Source: Mycolicibacterium sp. P9-64 (GTDB lineage: Bacteria > Actinomycetota > Actinomycetes > Mycobacteriales > Mycobacteriaceae). Taken from it: 64,000 bases of DNA. The stretch covers positions 221,357-285,356 of the forward strand of contig NZ_NPKO01000010.1 of NCBI RefSeq assembly GCF_008329605.1. The letters are read 5' to 3'. Shown here piece after piece: positions 8,647 to 17,565 of this stretch; the first letter of the stretch is position 1, and every line of letters begins with the position of its first letter. The position numbers and the translations under genes are program-made. The notes beneath the pieces are model-generated. The model ran no database searches. It saw nothing but the letters and a program-made list of their open reading frames with translations, and had not been told where the DNA came from.

Positions 8647-8955
8647 ATGAGTAGGTTGATGGCCTCAGGAGTACGCGGCACGGTCACCAGGACGGCCGTG
8701 GCGGTAGGGATCGCCGGGGTTGCCGTGATGGGTGCGGTCGTTCCGGCAAACGCAATGCCCGCCTTCGCCCAAGACGATCCGGCATGCGAATGGTTGGGGT
8801 GGCGGCATCCCGCCTGCGCCGGAGGCTTGTTCGATTCGCCCGTGGATGACGGGATACCGGGTGACAACGCGGCCATCGGCGGCATACCGGCCCCGGCGAT
8901 GGTGCCGAACGTCAACGGCTCGATGAGCCCGCCCGGAACGCCTGGGGCGATTTAG
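8647..8955 (+). CDS. Small secreted protein with one cysteine pair
   Basis: 102 residues from the ATG at 8647, which has AAGGAG 8 bases upstream; an in-frame TTG at 8632 would include the ribosome-binding site and is rejected. A signal peptide is clear: VRGTVTRTAVAVGIAGVAVM then AVVPANA-MPAFA, with cleavage probably after ANA or AFA. The mature part is short, acidic and rich in Pro and Gly, with two Cys (DPACEWLGW, HPACAGG) that could form a disulfide. Typical of orphan exported mycobacterial proteins; no function assigned. Its stop overlaps the convergent AraC gene. Confidence 0.75.
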   Translation: MSRLMASGVRGTVTRTAVAVGIAGVAVMGAVVPANAMPAFAQDDPACEWLGWRHPACAGGLFDSPVDDGIPGDNAAIGGIPAPAMVPNVNGSMSPPGTPGAI

Positions 8956-9965
8956 CCGACGCCGCTCCTTCGAAGTTCCCTGGGGGTGGCGTCGAACCAC
9001 CGCCTGACGGAGCGGTTCATGGCGGACTGCTCGGAGAAGCCGAGCGCGGCAGCTACCTGGCCCAGGGGTATCTCGGTCTCGAGAAGCAGGCGCCGGGTCG
9101 CCGCACGGTAGACCTCGATGCGGATCTCCTCGAAGGTCGTGCCTTCTGCGGTGAGCCGCCGCTGCAACGTTCGGGGGTGCAGGTCGAGTAGTTCGGCGAT
9201 CTCTGCCTTGGTGCCGCGGTTGGCGCCGACCGTGCTCTTGAGCGCGCTTCGAACCCGTCCAGACACCTGGCGGCCCGGGGCGAGTTGGTGGGAGGCAACG
9301 TAAGCGAGTGCCTGTTCGTGCAGAAATAGGCTGATGTCGCTCATCTTCGATTGCAGGACTTCGGGTTCCAGGTGTAGGCCTGCGTAGGGCTGCTCGAAGG
9401 CGACCGGGGCGTTGAAGCAAGCCCGGTACGCGCTGCGTGGTCCGGTCGGCGTGTGGGGGATGGAGACACCCCGTAGCTGAATTGGCTTGGGCGACAGGTG
9501 TTGCACGATCCGGAAGGTCGACGCGAGGAGCCCGTCGATGAGCTGTCGCTGAGGAACCGCGCTCTCCAGCTTGATGTCGAATCGCAGCGTGATGCAGCCA
9601 GGCAAGTGAGCACTGGGGTCCTCGAGTGAGACCTCGTAGGACGGGCTGTGGATGAACAGGTACCGCGATGCCTTGAGAATCGCCTCGCGAACGGTGTTGG
9701 TGTTGCGGATGACGACGGCGAGCGGCCCAAGCACCGCGACGTCTTGATGGCTGCCAACGCGCAGGCCGAAGGTCGGCACGCGGAGCGTGCGCGCCGCGTC
9801 CTCCACCAACAGTGCGACCCTGGCGAGCGAGACCATGGATTCCGGATTCCGTAGCGAGCGCGGGTCGAGTCCATTCCGTCGGAGCAGCTCCTCCGGGTCG
9901 CCGCCGAGCTCGAGAACGACCTCGTCGAAGCCTTGGAGTGCGCCCGCCCGAACGGACTCGTCCAT
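8952..9965 (-). CDS. AraC family regulator with arabinose-binding-like (OruR type) N-domain
   Basis: 337 residues. N-terminal ligand domain at about 20-205 (GGDPEELLRRNGLDP, FGLRVGSHQDVAVLGPLA), C-terminal double helix-turn-helix at about 235-335 (TKAEIAELLDLHPRTLQRRL; PLGQVAAALGFSEQSAMNRSVRRWFDATPRELR). This architecture is typical of catabolic activators. It is divergent from the amidase gene at 10035 with a 69-base gap, which points to the amidase as its target. Confidence 0.87.
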   Translation of the reverse strand: MDESVRAGALQGFDEVVLELGGDPEELLRRNGLDPRSLRNPESMVSLARVALLVEDAARTLRVPTFGLRVGSHQDVAVLGPLAVVIRNTNTVREAILKASRYLFIHSPSYEVSLEDPSAHLPGCITLRFDIKLESAVPQRQLIDGLLASTFRIVQHLSPKPIQLRGVSIPHTPTGPRSAYRACFNAPVAFEQPYAGLHLEPEVLQSKMSDISLFLHEQALAYVASHQLAPGRQVSGRVRSALKSTVGANRGTKAEIAELLDLHPRTLQRRLTAEGTTFEEIRIEVYRAATRRLLLETEIPLGQVAAALGFSEQSAMNRSVRRWFDATPRELRRSGVG

Positions 9966-10034
9966 GGGTCACAGCCTGAAACCGATGTCTCGATGTGTCA
10001 AGAACGGCTGCCAGAGGTCGCTGATGCTGTTGCC

Positions 10035-11504
10035 ATGAGATTCGATGAATACCGGACGTACGACGCCACCGGGCTGGCCAAACTGGTTGCCGACAAGGAG
10101 GTATCGGCGACCGAGCTGCTGGACCTGGCGCGGCAGCGGGCCGCCGCAGTCAACCCACGGATCAACGCCATCGTCAGCGACATCCCCGCATCACCGTCGA
10201 CCGAGCTGACCGGGCCCTTCGCAGGCGTGCCGTTCCTGATCAAGGACCTCGCCCAGGACTATGCGGGGCTGCCCAGCTCGCAGGGCTCGCGGTCGTGGAA
10301 GTCGACGCCGGTCGCCGAGCACTCCACCGTCGTGCAGCGATGGCTCGACGCCGGCCTGGTCATCTTCGGCAAGACGAACCTGCCCGAGTTCGGCGCGAAG
10401 GCGATCTCGGAGCCGGTGGCCTGGGGACCGGCTCGCAATCCGTGGGACCTGGGGCGGACGCCGGGCGGATCCTCAGGCGGCTCGGCGGCAGCGGTCGCGG
10501 CGGGAATCGTGCCGTGTGCGGGAGCGAACGACGGGGGCGGATCGACGCGCATCCCCGCGGCGTGCTGCGGCCTGGTCGGTCTGAAACCGGGGCGTGGGCT
10601 GACGCCGTTCGGCCCAAGCGCGGGTGAGTTCATGCACGGGGCAGCGGTGCAGGGAGTGGTATCGCGGACGGTGCGCGACACGGCGGCGATGTTCGACGTC
10701 ATCTCCGGTGGTGAGCCCTTCGGGCCGTACGTGCCAGGGCTGCCCGCCACGCCCTTCGTGTCCGTCGTGGGGGAGGACCCCGGGAAGCTGAGGATCGGCG
10801 TTCGCGTGCCGTCGGCGATTACCCCGAATCCGCACCCTGAGGCGTTCGCCGCCGTCGATGCGGCCGTGCGTGCGCTGACCGACCTCGGACACCACGTCGA
10901 GGAACTGCCGCAGGCTCCGTTCGACGATGCGGAACTGGCGCGGGAGTTCCTGCTCACCTGGTTCGTCTACATCGCGTGGGAAGTGGCCGAGGCCAAGCGG
11001 GTGACCGGTGCGAATGACGATGCCTTCGAACGGGATACGTTGATCATGGCCGCGCTCGGGAAGGCGACGAGCAGCGTCGACTACGTGGCGGCCGTCCAGC
11101 GGCGCCACGAACACACTCGTCGACTCACGACGTTCTTCGACTCCTACGATCTGCTGTTGACGCCTACATTGGCGACGCCACCGCCGAAGATCGGCGAGTT
11201 CGATCTGCCCGTGCCGTTGCAGCGCGCGTCCGACGTGCTGCTCAAGACGCGGACGGCGAAGTTCCTGCGCTACACCAAGATCGTCGACGACCTGGTGGAC
11301 AAGAATCTCGGCTGGGTTCCATATACGCAGCTGGCGAACATCACTGGCCGCCCCGCGATTTCGTTGCCCTTGCACTGGACGGCCGACGGCCTGCCGCTCG
11401 GGGTGCAGTTCGTGGCCCCGTTGGCGGGCGAGTCACTGCTTCTGCGGCTCGCCGCGCAACTCGAGGAAGCGTTCCCGTGGGCTGATCGGGTGGCCCCGGT
11501 CTAG
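10035..11504 (+). CDS. Amidase (amidase-signature family)
   Basis: 489 residues from the ATG at 10035; an in-frame start at 9933 would run into the divergent AraC gene. Complete AS enzyme: catalytic Lys in VPFLIKDLAQD, Ser-cisSer loop in TPGGSSGGSAAAVAAGIVP, nucleophile Ser in GANDGGGSTRIPAACCG. The C-terminal PAISLPLHW and LPLGVQFVAP match the family end. Hydrolyses an amide bond in the cytoplasm; no signal peptide. Probably controlled by the divergent AraC regulator. No strong ribosome-binding site is visible. Confidence 0.9.
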   Translation: MRFDEYRTYDATGLAKLVADKEVSATELLDLARQRAAAVNPRINAIVSDIPASPSTELTGPFAGVPFLIKDLAQDYAGLPSSQGSRSWKSTPVAEHSTVVQRWLDAGLVIFGKTNLPEFGAKAISEPVAWGPARNPWDLGRTPGGSSGGSAAAVAAGIVPCAGANDGGGSTRIPAACCGLVGLKPGRGLTPFGPSAGEFMHGAAVQGVVSRTVRDTAAMFDVISGGEPFGPYVPGLPATPFVSVVGEDPGKLRIGVRVPSAITPNPHPEAFAAVDAAVRALTDLGHHVEELPQAPFDDAELAREFLLTWFVYIAWEVAEAKRVTGANDDAFERDTLIMAALGKATSSVDYVAAVQRRHEHTRRLTTFFDSYDLLLTPTLATPPPKIGEFDLPVPLQRASDVLLKTRTAKFLRYTKIVDDLVDKNLGWVPYTQLANITGRPAISLPLHWTADGLPLGVQFVAPLAGESLLLRLAAQLEEAFPWADRVAPV

Positions 11505-11651
11505 GCGCTACTGGAAGCGTGTTCCCGACACCGGAGGGCAATGCTTGGAAGTTGCTGTGAGCAGAGCTGATTCGCAGCCGCGTTCGCTTCATCGGCAAAT
11601 GTGCGACTCGCCTCGGTTCGGTGTTGTGGAGTCCGGCTAAGTGTCGTACCG

Positions 11652-11664
11652 TCAACCAAGTTGA
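11652..11664. promoter_or_regulatory. Short inverted repeat in the mmpS promoter region
   Basis: TCAAC-CAA-GTTGA lies about 60 bases upstream of mmpS in the 221-base space after the amidase, which otherwise shows nothing notable. Candidate operator for a regulator not encoded next to it. Confidence 0.35.
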
Positions 11665-11725
11665 TTAGCTTTGCTACGGGATTTCTCTACGTCCGCGCCT
11701 GTCGCCGCTAGTGAAAGGGGCATGG

Positions 11726-12172
11726 ATGCAGCGGGTTTCGATCGGACGGCGACTCAGCCAACGCTGGATGGTGTTGGTGGCGGTCGCCGTAATCACAGTG
11801 GCGGGATTCGCGGTGTACCGGCTGCACGGCATCTTCGCCTCTCACGACGTCACGTCGACACCCAGCGGCTCCGGCAATGACATCGTCCCGTTCAACCCCA
11901 AGCACGTGGTCCTGGAGGTCTTCGGGCCGCCGGGCACCGTGGCAACCATCACCTACCTGGACGTCAACGCCCAACCGCAACGCGCCGACGCCATCACGCT
12001 GCCCTGGGCGTATGACACGACCACCACTCAGCCGGCGGTCGCCGTCAACGTGACCGCTCAGGGCGACAGCGACTGGATCGGATGCCGAATCAAGATCGAT
12101 GACGTCGTGAAGGACGAGAGATCGGTGAACAAGGTGAACGCCCTCACCTACTGCCTGGACAAGTCCGGATGA
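11726..12172 (+). CDS. mmpS: MmpS family membrane protein, accessory to MmpL
   Basis: 148 residues. One N-terminal membrane helix (MVLVAVAVITVAGFAVYRL), then a periplasmic beta-sandwich ending in the family pattern VNVTAQGDSDWIGCRIKIDDVVKDE...ALTYCLDKSG with two Cys. Works with MmpL transporters in exporting lipids or siderophores. The ATG at 11726 has GAAAGGGG 5 bases upstream and is preferred to the GTG at 11711. Its stop overlaps the mmpL start (ATGA). Confidence 0.93.
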   Translation: MQRVSIGRRLSQRWMVLVAVAVITVAGFAVYRLHGIFASHDVTSTPSGSGNDIVPFNPKHVVLEVFGPPGTVATITYLDVNAQPQRADAITLPWAYDTTTTQPAVAVNVTAQGDSDWIGCRIKIDDVVKDERSVNKVNALTYCLDKSG

Positions 12173-15060
12173 GCGGTCAACGGGTGCCGGACTTCATCCG
12201 GCGGTTCGCGGTTCTCATCGCGCTGTTCTGGCTGTCCCTTGCGGTGCTGACGAACGTCTTCGTGCCGCAGCTGGAGACCGTTGCCGAATCGCACAACGTG
12301 TCGCTGAGTCCTCAAGACGCACCGTCGTTGCAGGCCAGCAAGCGCATCGGAAAGGTGTTCGGCGAGTTCGACTCCGACAGCTCGGCGATGATCGTGCTGG
12401 AGGGTGATCAGCCGCTCGGTGCCGACGCCCACCATTATTACGACGGCTTGGTCGACAAGCTCGCCAAGGACACCAAACACGTCGAGCACATCCAGAACTT
12501 CTGGGGCGATCCGCTGACGGCGGCCGGGTCGCAGAGCGCCGACGGCAAATCGGCGCTGGTGCAGGTGTACCTCGCGGGCAACCAGGGCGAGTCGCTGGCC
12601 AACGAGTCGGTCGATTCGGTGCGCAACATCGTCGACGACACTCCACCGCCACCGGGTGTCAAGGCCTACGTGACGGGCGCTGCGCCCCTGGTCACCGATC
12701 AGTTCGAGGTGGGCCGCCACGGCACGCTGAAGACCACTCTGATCACCCTTGGCGTGATCGCGGTGATGCTGTTCTGGCTCTATCGCCGCCTCACCACGGT
12801 GTTCCTGGTGATCTTCACGGTGATGATCGAGCTGACCGCATCTCGCGGTGTCGTCGCCGTGCTCGCGAACGCCGGCATCATCGAGCTGTCGACGTATTCG
12901 ACGAACCTGCTGACACTTCTGGTCATCGCCGCAGGAACCGACTATGCGATCTTCATCCTCGGTCGTTTCCACGAAGCGCGTCATGCCGGCGAGGACCGCG
13001 TGTCGGCGTTCAACACGATGTATCACGGCACGGCGCACATCATCCTGGGATCAGGGCTGACGATCGCCGGTGCGGTGCTCTGCTTGACGTTCACCCGGCT
13101 TCCGTACTTCCAAAGCCTCGGTGTTCCAGCAGGTATCGGCGTCCTCGTCGCCGTGGTGGCGGCGCTGACCCTGGCACCGGCGCTGCTGGTCATCGGTCGC
13201 CACTTCGGGCTGTTCGAACCCGCGCGCCCGATGCGTACCCAGGGCTGGCGGCGCATCGGCACGGCCATCGTCCGCTGGCCGGGACCCATCCTTCTGGCGA
13301 CGATCGCCGTCGCCCTCATCGGTCTGCTCGCCCTGCCCGCCTACAAGACGAGTTACGACGCAAGGCCGTACATGCCCGCCGATGCCCCGGCCAACGTCGG
13401 GTACGCGGCGGCCGAACGCCACTTCTCGCAGGCGCGGCTCAATCCCGAGCTGTTGATGATCGAAGCCGACCACGACCTGCGCAACTCCACCGACATGATC
13501 TTGTTGGAGCGCGTCGCCAAGGCCGTCTTCCACACCGACGGCATCGCACAGGTGCAATCGATCACCCGACCGCTCGGCACACCGCTCGACCACACGTCGA
13601 TACCGTTCCAGATCAGCGCGAGCAGTGCCTCGCAGATCAACAACCTGCCATTCCAGCAGGCCCGCGGCGCAGACTTGCTCAAGCAGGTCGACGTGATCAA
13701 CAACTCGATAGACGTTCTGCGGCAACAGTATGCGCTGCAACAACAGTCCGGCGCGATCACCGACGAGCAGGCCAAGGCGTTCCAGAACACCGTTGCCACG
13801 GCAAGCGACCTGCGAGACAAGATCGCCAACTTCGACGACTTCTTCCGGCCACTGCGTGCCTACTTCTACTGGGAGCCGCACTGCTTCGACATCCCGGTCT
13901 GCGCGGCACTGCGGTCGCTCTTCGACGCGCTCGACGGTATTGATCAGCTGACGAGCCAACTGTCCGACGTCGCGGGCAGCATCGCCAAACTGGATGCGCT
14001 GCAGCCGAAGCTGCTCGCGCTGATCCCACCGCAGATCGCCAGTCAGCAGGCCAACCGCGATCTGACGCTGACCAACTACGCCACCACGTCGGGCATCAAC
14101 GACCAAACGGCCGCGGCACTGCAGAACTCGACTGCCCTCGGCCAGGCGTACGACGCGTCGAAGACCGACGACTCGTTCTATCTGCCACCCGAGGCGTTCA
14201 CCAACCCCGAATTCGTGCGCGGAATGAAGCTGTTCATGTCACCGGACGGCAAGGCCGCCCGCATGATCATCACCCACGACGGCGATCCCGCTACGCCAGA
14301 GGGCATTTCGCACATCACCGCCATCAGGCACGCCGCACAGGAAGCCGTCAAGGGCACACCGTTGGCCGGGTCCAAGATCTACATCGCAGGCACCGCCGCC
14401 ACCTACAAGGACATTGCGGACGGCGCCAAGTACGACTTGATGATCGCGGGCATCGCGGCGCTCTGCCTGATTCTGCTCGTCATGATGTTCATCACCCGAA
14501 GCATCGTTGCCGCCTTCGTCATCGTCGGCACCGTCGCGCTGTCCTTGGGTGCGTCGTTCGGGCTGTCCGTACTGATTTGGCAGGACGTCCTCGGCATCCA
14601 GCTGTACTGGATCGTGTTGGCGCTGGCCGTGATCCTGCTCTTGGCGGTGGGGTCGGACTACAACCTGCTGCTGATCTCCCGGTTCAAGGAGGAGATCGAC
14701 GCGGGCTTGAACACCGGCATCATCAGGGCCATGGCAGGCTCCGGCTCCGTGGTGACGGCGGCCGGACTGGTGTTCGCAGCCACGATGGCGTCGTTCGTCT
14801 TCGCCGACCTGCGGATTCTCGGCCAGATCGGAACGACGATCGCGCTCGGCCTGCTGTTCGACACGCTCATCGTGCGGTCCTTCATGACGCCTGCCGTCGC
14901 AGCGCTGATCGGCCGGTGGTTCTGGTGGCCGCTCAAGGTACGTCCCCGCCCCGCCAGCCAAATGCTGCAGCCCTACGGCTCACGGCAAGCGGTTCGCCAA
15001 CTGCTGCTGTGGGAGGACGGCGACCCGATCGCCGGGGCGCCGCGACACGCCAAACCCTGA
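12169..15060 (+). CDS. mmpL: MmpL family RND transporter
   Basis: 963 residues, the full MmpL4/MmpL5-like layout. One helix near the N-terminus, a first periplasmic domain, five helices (about 190-365), a long second periplasmic loop (about 400-755), then five more helices. The proton-relay motifs are present in both halves: AAGTDYAIFILGRFHEAR and AVGSDYNLLLISRFKEEI. The loop contains the glutamine-rich coiled-coil-like stretch near 500-550 and a Cys pair (PHCFDIPVC) seen in MmpL4/5. Exports lipid or siderophore cargo using the proton gradient. Coupled to mmpS. Confidence 0.95.
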   Translation: MSGQRVPDFIRRFAVLIALFWLSLAVLTNVFVPQLETVAESHNVSLSPQDAPSLQASKRIGKVFGEFDSDSSAMIVLEGDQPLGADAHHYYDGLVDKLAKDTKHVEHIQNFWGDPLTAAGSQSADGKSALVQVYLAGNQGESLANESVDSVRNIVDDTPPPPGVKAYVTGAAPLVTDQFEVGRHGTLKTTLITLGVIAVMLFWLYRRLTTVFLVIFTVMIELTASRGVVAVLANAGIIELSTYSTNLLTLLVIAAGTDYAIFILGRFHEARHAGEDRVSAFNTMYHGTAHIILGSGLTIAGAVLCLTFTRLPYFQSLGVPAGIGVLVAVVAALTLAPALLVIGRHFGLFEPARPMRTQGWRRIGTAIVRWPGPILLATIAVALIGLLALPAYKTSYDARPYMPADAPANVGYAAAERHFSQARLNPELLMIEADHDLRNSTDMILLERVAKAVFHTDGIAQVQSITRPLGTPLDHTSIPFQISASSASQINNLPFQQARGADLLKQVDVINNSIDVLRQQYALQQQSGAITDEQAKAFQNTVATASDLRDKIANFDDFFRPLRAYFYWEPHCFDIPVCAALRSLFDALDGIDQLTSQLSDVAGSIAKLDALQPKLLALIPPQIASQQANRDLTLTNYATTSGINDQTAAALQNSTALGQAYDASKTDDSFYLPPEAFTNPEFVRGMKLFMSPDGKAARMIITHDGDPATPEGISHITAIRHAAQEAVKGTPLAGSKIYIAGTAATYKDIADGAKYDLMIAGIAALCLILLVMMFITRSIVAAFVIVGTVALSLGASFGLSVLIWQDVLGIQLYWIVLALAVILLLAVGSDYNLLLISRFKEEIDAGLNTGIIRAMAGSGSVVTAAGLVFAATMASFVFADLRILGQIGTTIALGLLFDTLIVRSFMTPAVAALIGRWFWWPLKVRPRPASQMLQPYGSRQAVRQLLLWEDGDPIAGAPRHAKP

Positions 15061-15090
15061 GCGGATGTTCGTGCAGGGCAGCCGCTTTAG

Positions 15091-15564
15091 CTAACGGACT
15101 GAGGCCAGCTCGTCAGTGGGTTCCTGCTCGAGCACCGGCACGTCCCGCAGTTTCGCCTTCAGCCGGGCGACCCTGCGGAGTTGCGCGGCCATGTTCATGG
15201 AGGTCAACATCGGGATGCCCCCGATGAACGTCCGGAAGGACGGATGGCCGCCATCGAGGTGGAGCACGAACAGACAGCCGACCACGTAGAAGAACCCGAT
15301 CGTGAACAGAGCCGCGGGGATCGCGTATGCCAGCGGTGACCGAGCGTCGTTGACCAGCTCGCTCGCATAGTCCACTTCGTCTGGTGACATCGGTTCGCGC
15401 TTGCGGAGCTTGGCCAGCACCGCCTTGTGGGCGCCGACCTTCTCGCCCAGCGGATGCGACGTGCGAGTCTCCAGCCGGCTGATGTAGGTGAACACGCAGG
15501 TGGCGAACACGACCTCCATCACGGCGGCGAGCACCGTGAGATCACCCCATGGACCAAGATTCAC
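15091..15564 (-). CDS. Hypothetical membrane protein
   Basis: 157 residues from a GTG start. Three hydrophobic stretches are visible: residues about 8-28, 80-102 (AIPAALFTIGFFYVVGCLFVLHL) and a weaker one near 115. Between the first two lies a charged linker (VGAHKAVLAKLRKREPMSPDE). Convergent with mmpL and divergent from the AraC gene at 15696. No family recognised; context does not settle a role. Confidence 0.65.
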   Translation of the reverse strand: MNLGPWGDLTVLAAVMEVVFATCVFTYISRLETRTSHPLGEKVGAHKAVLAKLRKREPMSPDEVDYASELVNDARSPLAYAIPAALFTIGFFYVVGCLFVLHLDGGHPSFRTFIGGIPMLTSMNMAAQLRRVARLKAKLRDVPVLEQEPTDELASVR

Positions 15565-15695
15565 CCTTGAAAGATTACCTCAACTAACTATCTTTGTCGG
15601 TTCTCACAGGAAGGACACAGGAGCGGCCGTTCCTGTCGGCGCCCTGGGGCATAGTCGGTGTTGGTCGCGCGTCGACCTCGACGGGAGGGGGAGCC

Positions 15696-16526
15696 ATGCC
15701 TGAGTTCGTCGCGACGCCGATCCTGGCGACGGGCACCACCTCCGTGTGGAACGTGATGTGTCCTGGACACATTCGGCCTCTCGCTGAGGAGGAGTGCGCG
15801 ACCACCACGCATCTGGTGTTCCCGTACCGCGGTGTCTACGTTCACCACGTCGGCAGCAGGCATACCGTCGTCGACGCCAGCCAGGTCCTGTTCATCAACG
15901 AAGACGAGCCCTACCGGGTCAGCCATCCGGTCGACGGCGGAGATTCGGTGTTGTCGATCAGGATCGAACCCGACACGCTGCGGGAACTGACGCCCACCGG
16001 CTATCGACACCCGAAGGGCCGGGCCGCGTTCGACCGTCTGGGGATACCTGCCGACACCCGCACCCAACACATCGCCGCGACCGTGCGTCAGCGTCTTCGC
16101 CGCGGCAGCGGCGATGCGCTGGAGGCCGAGGAACTGACCCTCGAACTCGTCAGGCACACGCTCGGCGAGAACAGGTGGAGCGCTCCCAACAGCACGGGGG
16201 CCGGTCCGCGGCGACTCGCCGACCGGGTGAAGTTGCTGTTGTCATCCGACGTCGGTCGCCGGTGGACCTTGAGTGACGTCGCCGCGTCGGTTGGGGTTTC
16301 GCCGGTGTACTTGACGCAGGCCTTCAAGCACGTCGAGGGCGTGCCGCTCTATCGCTATCACCTGCGGCTGCGCCTGGCGCGGTCCCTGGATCTGCTCGCC
16401 GACTGTGACGACTTGACCGATCTGGCGCTCGCCCTTGGATTCACCAGCCACAGTCACTTCACTGCTGCGTTCGGGAAGGTCTACGGCGTCACGCCGTCGG
16501 GGTTCCAACGCTCGGTCGCTTCCTGA
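15696..16526 (+). CDS. AraC family transcriptional regulator
   Basis: 276 residues from the ATG at 15696, with GGGAGGGGG immediately upstream; the frame to 15594 has no signal. Cupin-like N-terminal sensor domain (about 15-100: HLVFPYRGVYVHHVGSRHTVVDASQVLFINEDEPYRVSHPV) and C-terminal double HTH (about 185-275: WTLSDVAASVGVSPVYLTQAFKHVEGVPLYRY; DLALALGFTSHSHFTAAFGKVYGVTPSGFQ). Only 44 bases precede the downstream lyase gene, so it probably regulates an operon that includes itself. Confidence 0.87.
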   Translation: MPEFVATPILATGTTSVWNVMCPGHIRPLAEEECATTTHLVFPYRGVYVHHVGSRHTVVDASQVLFINEDEPYRVSHPVDGGDSVLSIRIEPDTLRELTPTGYRHPKGRAAFDRLGIPADTRTQHIAATVRQRLRRGSGDALEAEELTLELVRHTLGENRWSAPNSTGAGPRRLADRVKLLLSSDVGRRWTLSDVAASVGVSPVYLTQAFKHVEGVPLYRYHLRLRLARSLDLLADCDDLTDLALALGFTSHSHFTAAFGKVYGVTPSGFQRSVAS

Positions 16527-16570
16527 ATTTTCTGATAGCGCCGCAGCGGAGGATTGCCGAGCGTGGGGAC

Positions 16571-17323
16571 ATGAGTCAGAACGACAAGGCAGCCCGGTTC
16601 GCCGAACTGCACGTCAAGGGCACACCCTTGGCGCTGTACAACGCGTGGGACGCCGGCAGTGCCAAGGCTGTCGTCGCGGCGGGAGCGCACGCAATCGCCA
16701 CCAGCAGCTGGTCGGTCGCCGAGGCGCAGGGATACCGCGACGGTGAAGACCTCCCGATCGAGCTCGCCAGGCAGATCATCGGGCGCATCGCCGCGACCGT
16801 CGACGTCCCGGTCAGCGCCGACTTCGAGGGTGGCTACACCGATGACGATGCCGCATTGGCGGACAACGTCTCTCGCCTCGTCGAACTTGGCATCGTCGGG
16901 ATCAACTTCGAAGATCGTGCGGTCAAGGGATCCGGGTTGTACGACACCGAACGGCAGGCCACCCGCATCAGTGCGCTCCGAAGGGCTGCGGACGAGGCCG
17001 GTGTTGGGTTGTTCATCAATGCCCGCACCGACCTGTTCCTCGGCCAGGGCAACGAGCCCGGTGCGACCGTGGACGAGGCCATCAACAGGTCCAAGGCCTA
17101 CGCCGACGCGGGCGCGTCCGGATTCTTCATTCCCGGACTGCAGGAGGAGGCGTTGATCGCACGCATCTGCGACGAGGCCGCGCTCCCCGTCAACGTCATG
17201 GTGATGGACGTCGTCCCCGACAACGAACGGCTGGCCCAAATCGGCGTCGCGCGAATCAGTTACGGCCCCATTCCGTACCTCCACGCCATGAGCGCGGTCC
17301 AGGAACAGGCCGCGCGGCTTTGA
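16571..17323 (+). CDS. Isocitrate lyase / PEP mutase family protein (2-methylisocitrate lyase-like)
   Basis: 250 residues. Alpha/beta barrel of the isocitrate lyase/phosphoenolpyruvate mutase superfamily, which breaks or rearranges C-C and C-P bonds of 2-oxo acids. Visible landmarks are LYNAWDAGSAKAV, ATSSWSVAEAQGY, the Mg-binding VPVSADFEGGY and GINFEDR. The Lys-Cys-Gly loop of true isocitrate lyases is absent, as in most short members. Downstream of an AraC regulator at 44 bases. Substrate unknown. Confidence 0.82.
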   Translation: MSQNDKAARFAELHVKGTPLALYNAWDAGSAKAVVAAGAHAIATSSWSVAEAQGYRDGEDLPIELARQIIGRIAATVDVPVSADFEGGYTDDDAALADNVSRLVELGIVGINFEDRAVKGSGLYDTERQATRISALRRAADEAGVGLFINARTDLFLGQGNEPGATVDEAINRSKAYADAGASGFFIPGLQEEALIARICDEAALPVNVMVMDVVPDNERLAQIGVARISYGPIPYLHAMSAVQEQAARL

Positions 17324-17523
17324 TCGTCGGTCAGGGCGAGGGCCTGACTCTCTTCGATGAGCCTCCCGACGGACGACGGCCGGTGATCGACGTCGCTGCC
17401 TTCGCCGACGCGACCGTCCATCAGCTCGATGACCATTCGTCGATCGTCCATGTCCACGGTCAGGTCACCGGTCACGACGAACTCCTGCGTCCCGAAGCAG
17501 CAGTCACCCGCAGGTCCGCGCAC
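17260..17523 (-). CDS. Uncertain small open reading frame
   Basis: The 242 bases between the lyase and the dehydratase hold no gene I recognise. On the minus strand a GTG frame of 87 codons shows strong third-position G/C preference over its first 60 codons and a strand-rich segment (GTQEFVVTGDLTVDMDDRR), but its last 20 codons overlap the lyase antisense and no ribosome-binding site is obvious. An opposing plus frame (17320-17550) is also open. Could be a small gene or a remnant; weak call. Confidence 0.22.
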   Translation of the reverse strand: MRGPAGDCCFGTQEFVVTGDLTVDMDDRRMVIELMDGRVGEGSDVDHRPSSVGRLIEESQALALTDDQSRAACSWTALMAWRYGMGP

Positions 17524-17565
17524 GAGCGTGAACTACAGCAGCAGCACTGAGGCGGGTGCCTCGGT

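Noticed and set aside
13051..14106. Long minus-strand frames inside mmpL
   Set aside because: They lie wholly opposite a complete MmpL coding sequence and have no homology by eye.
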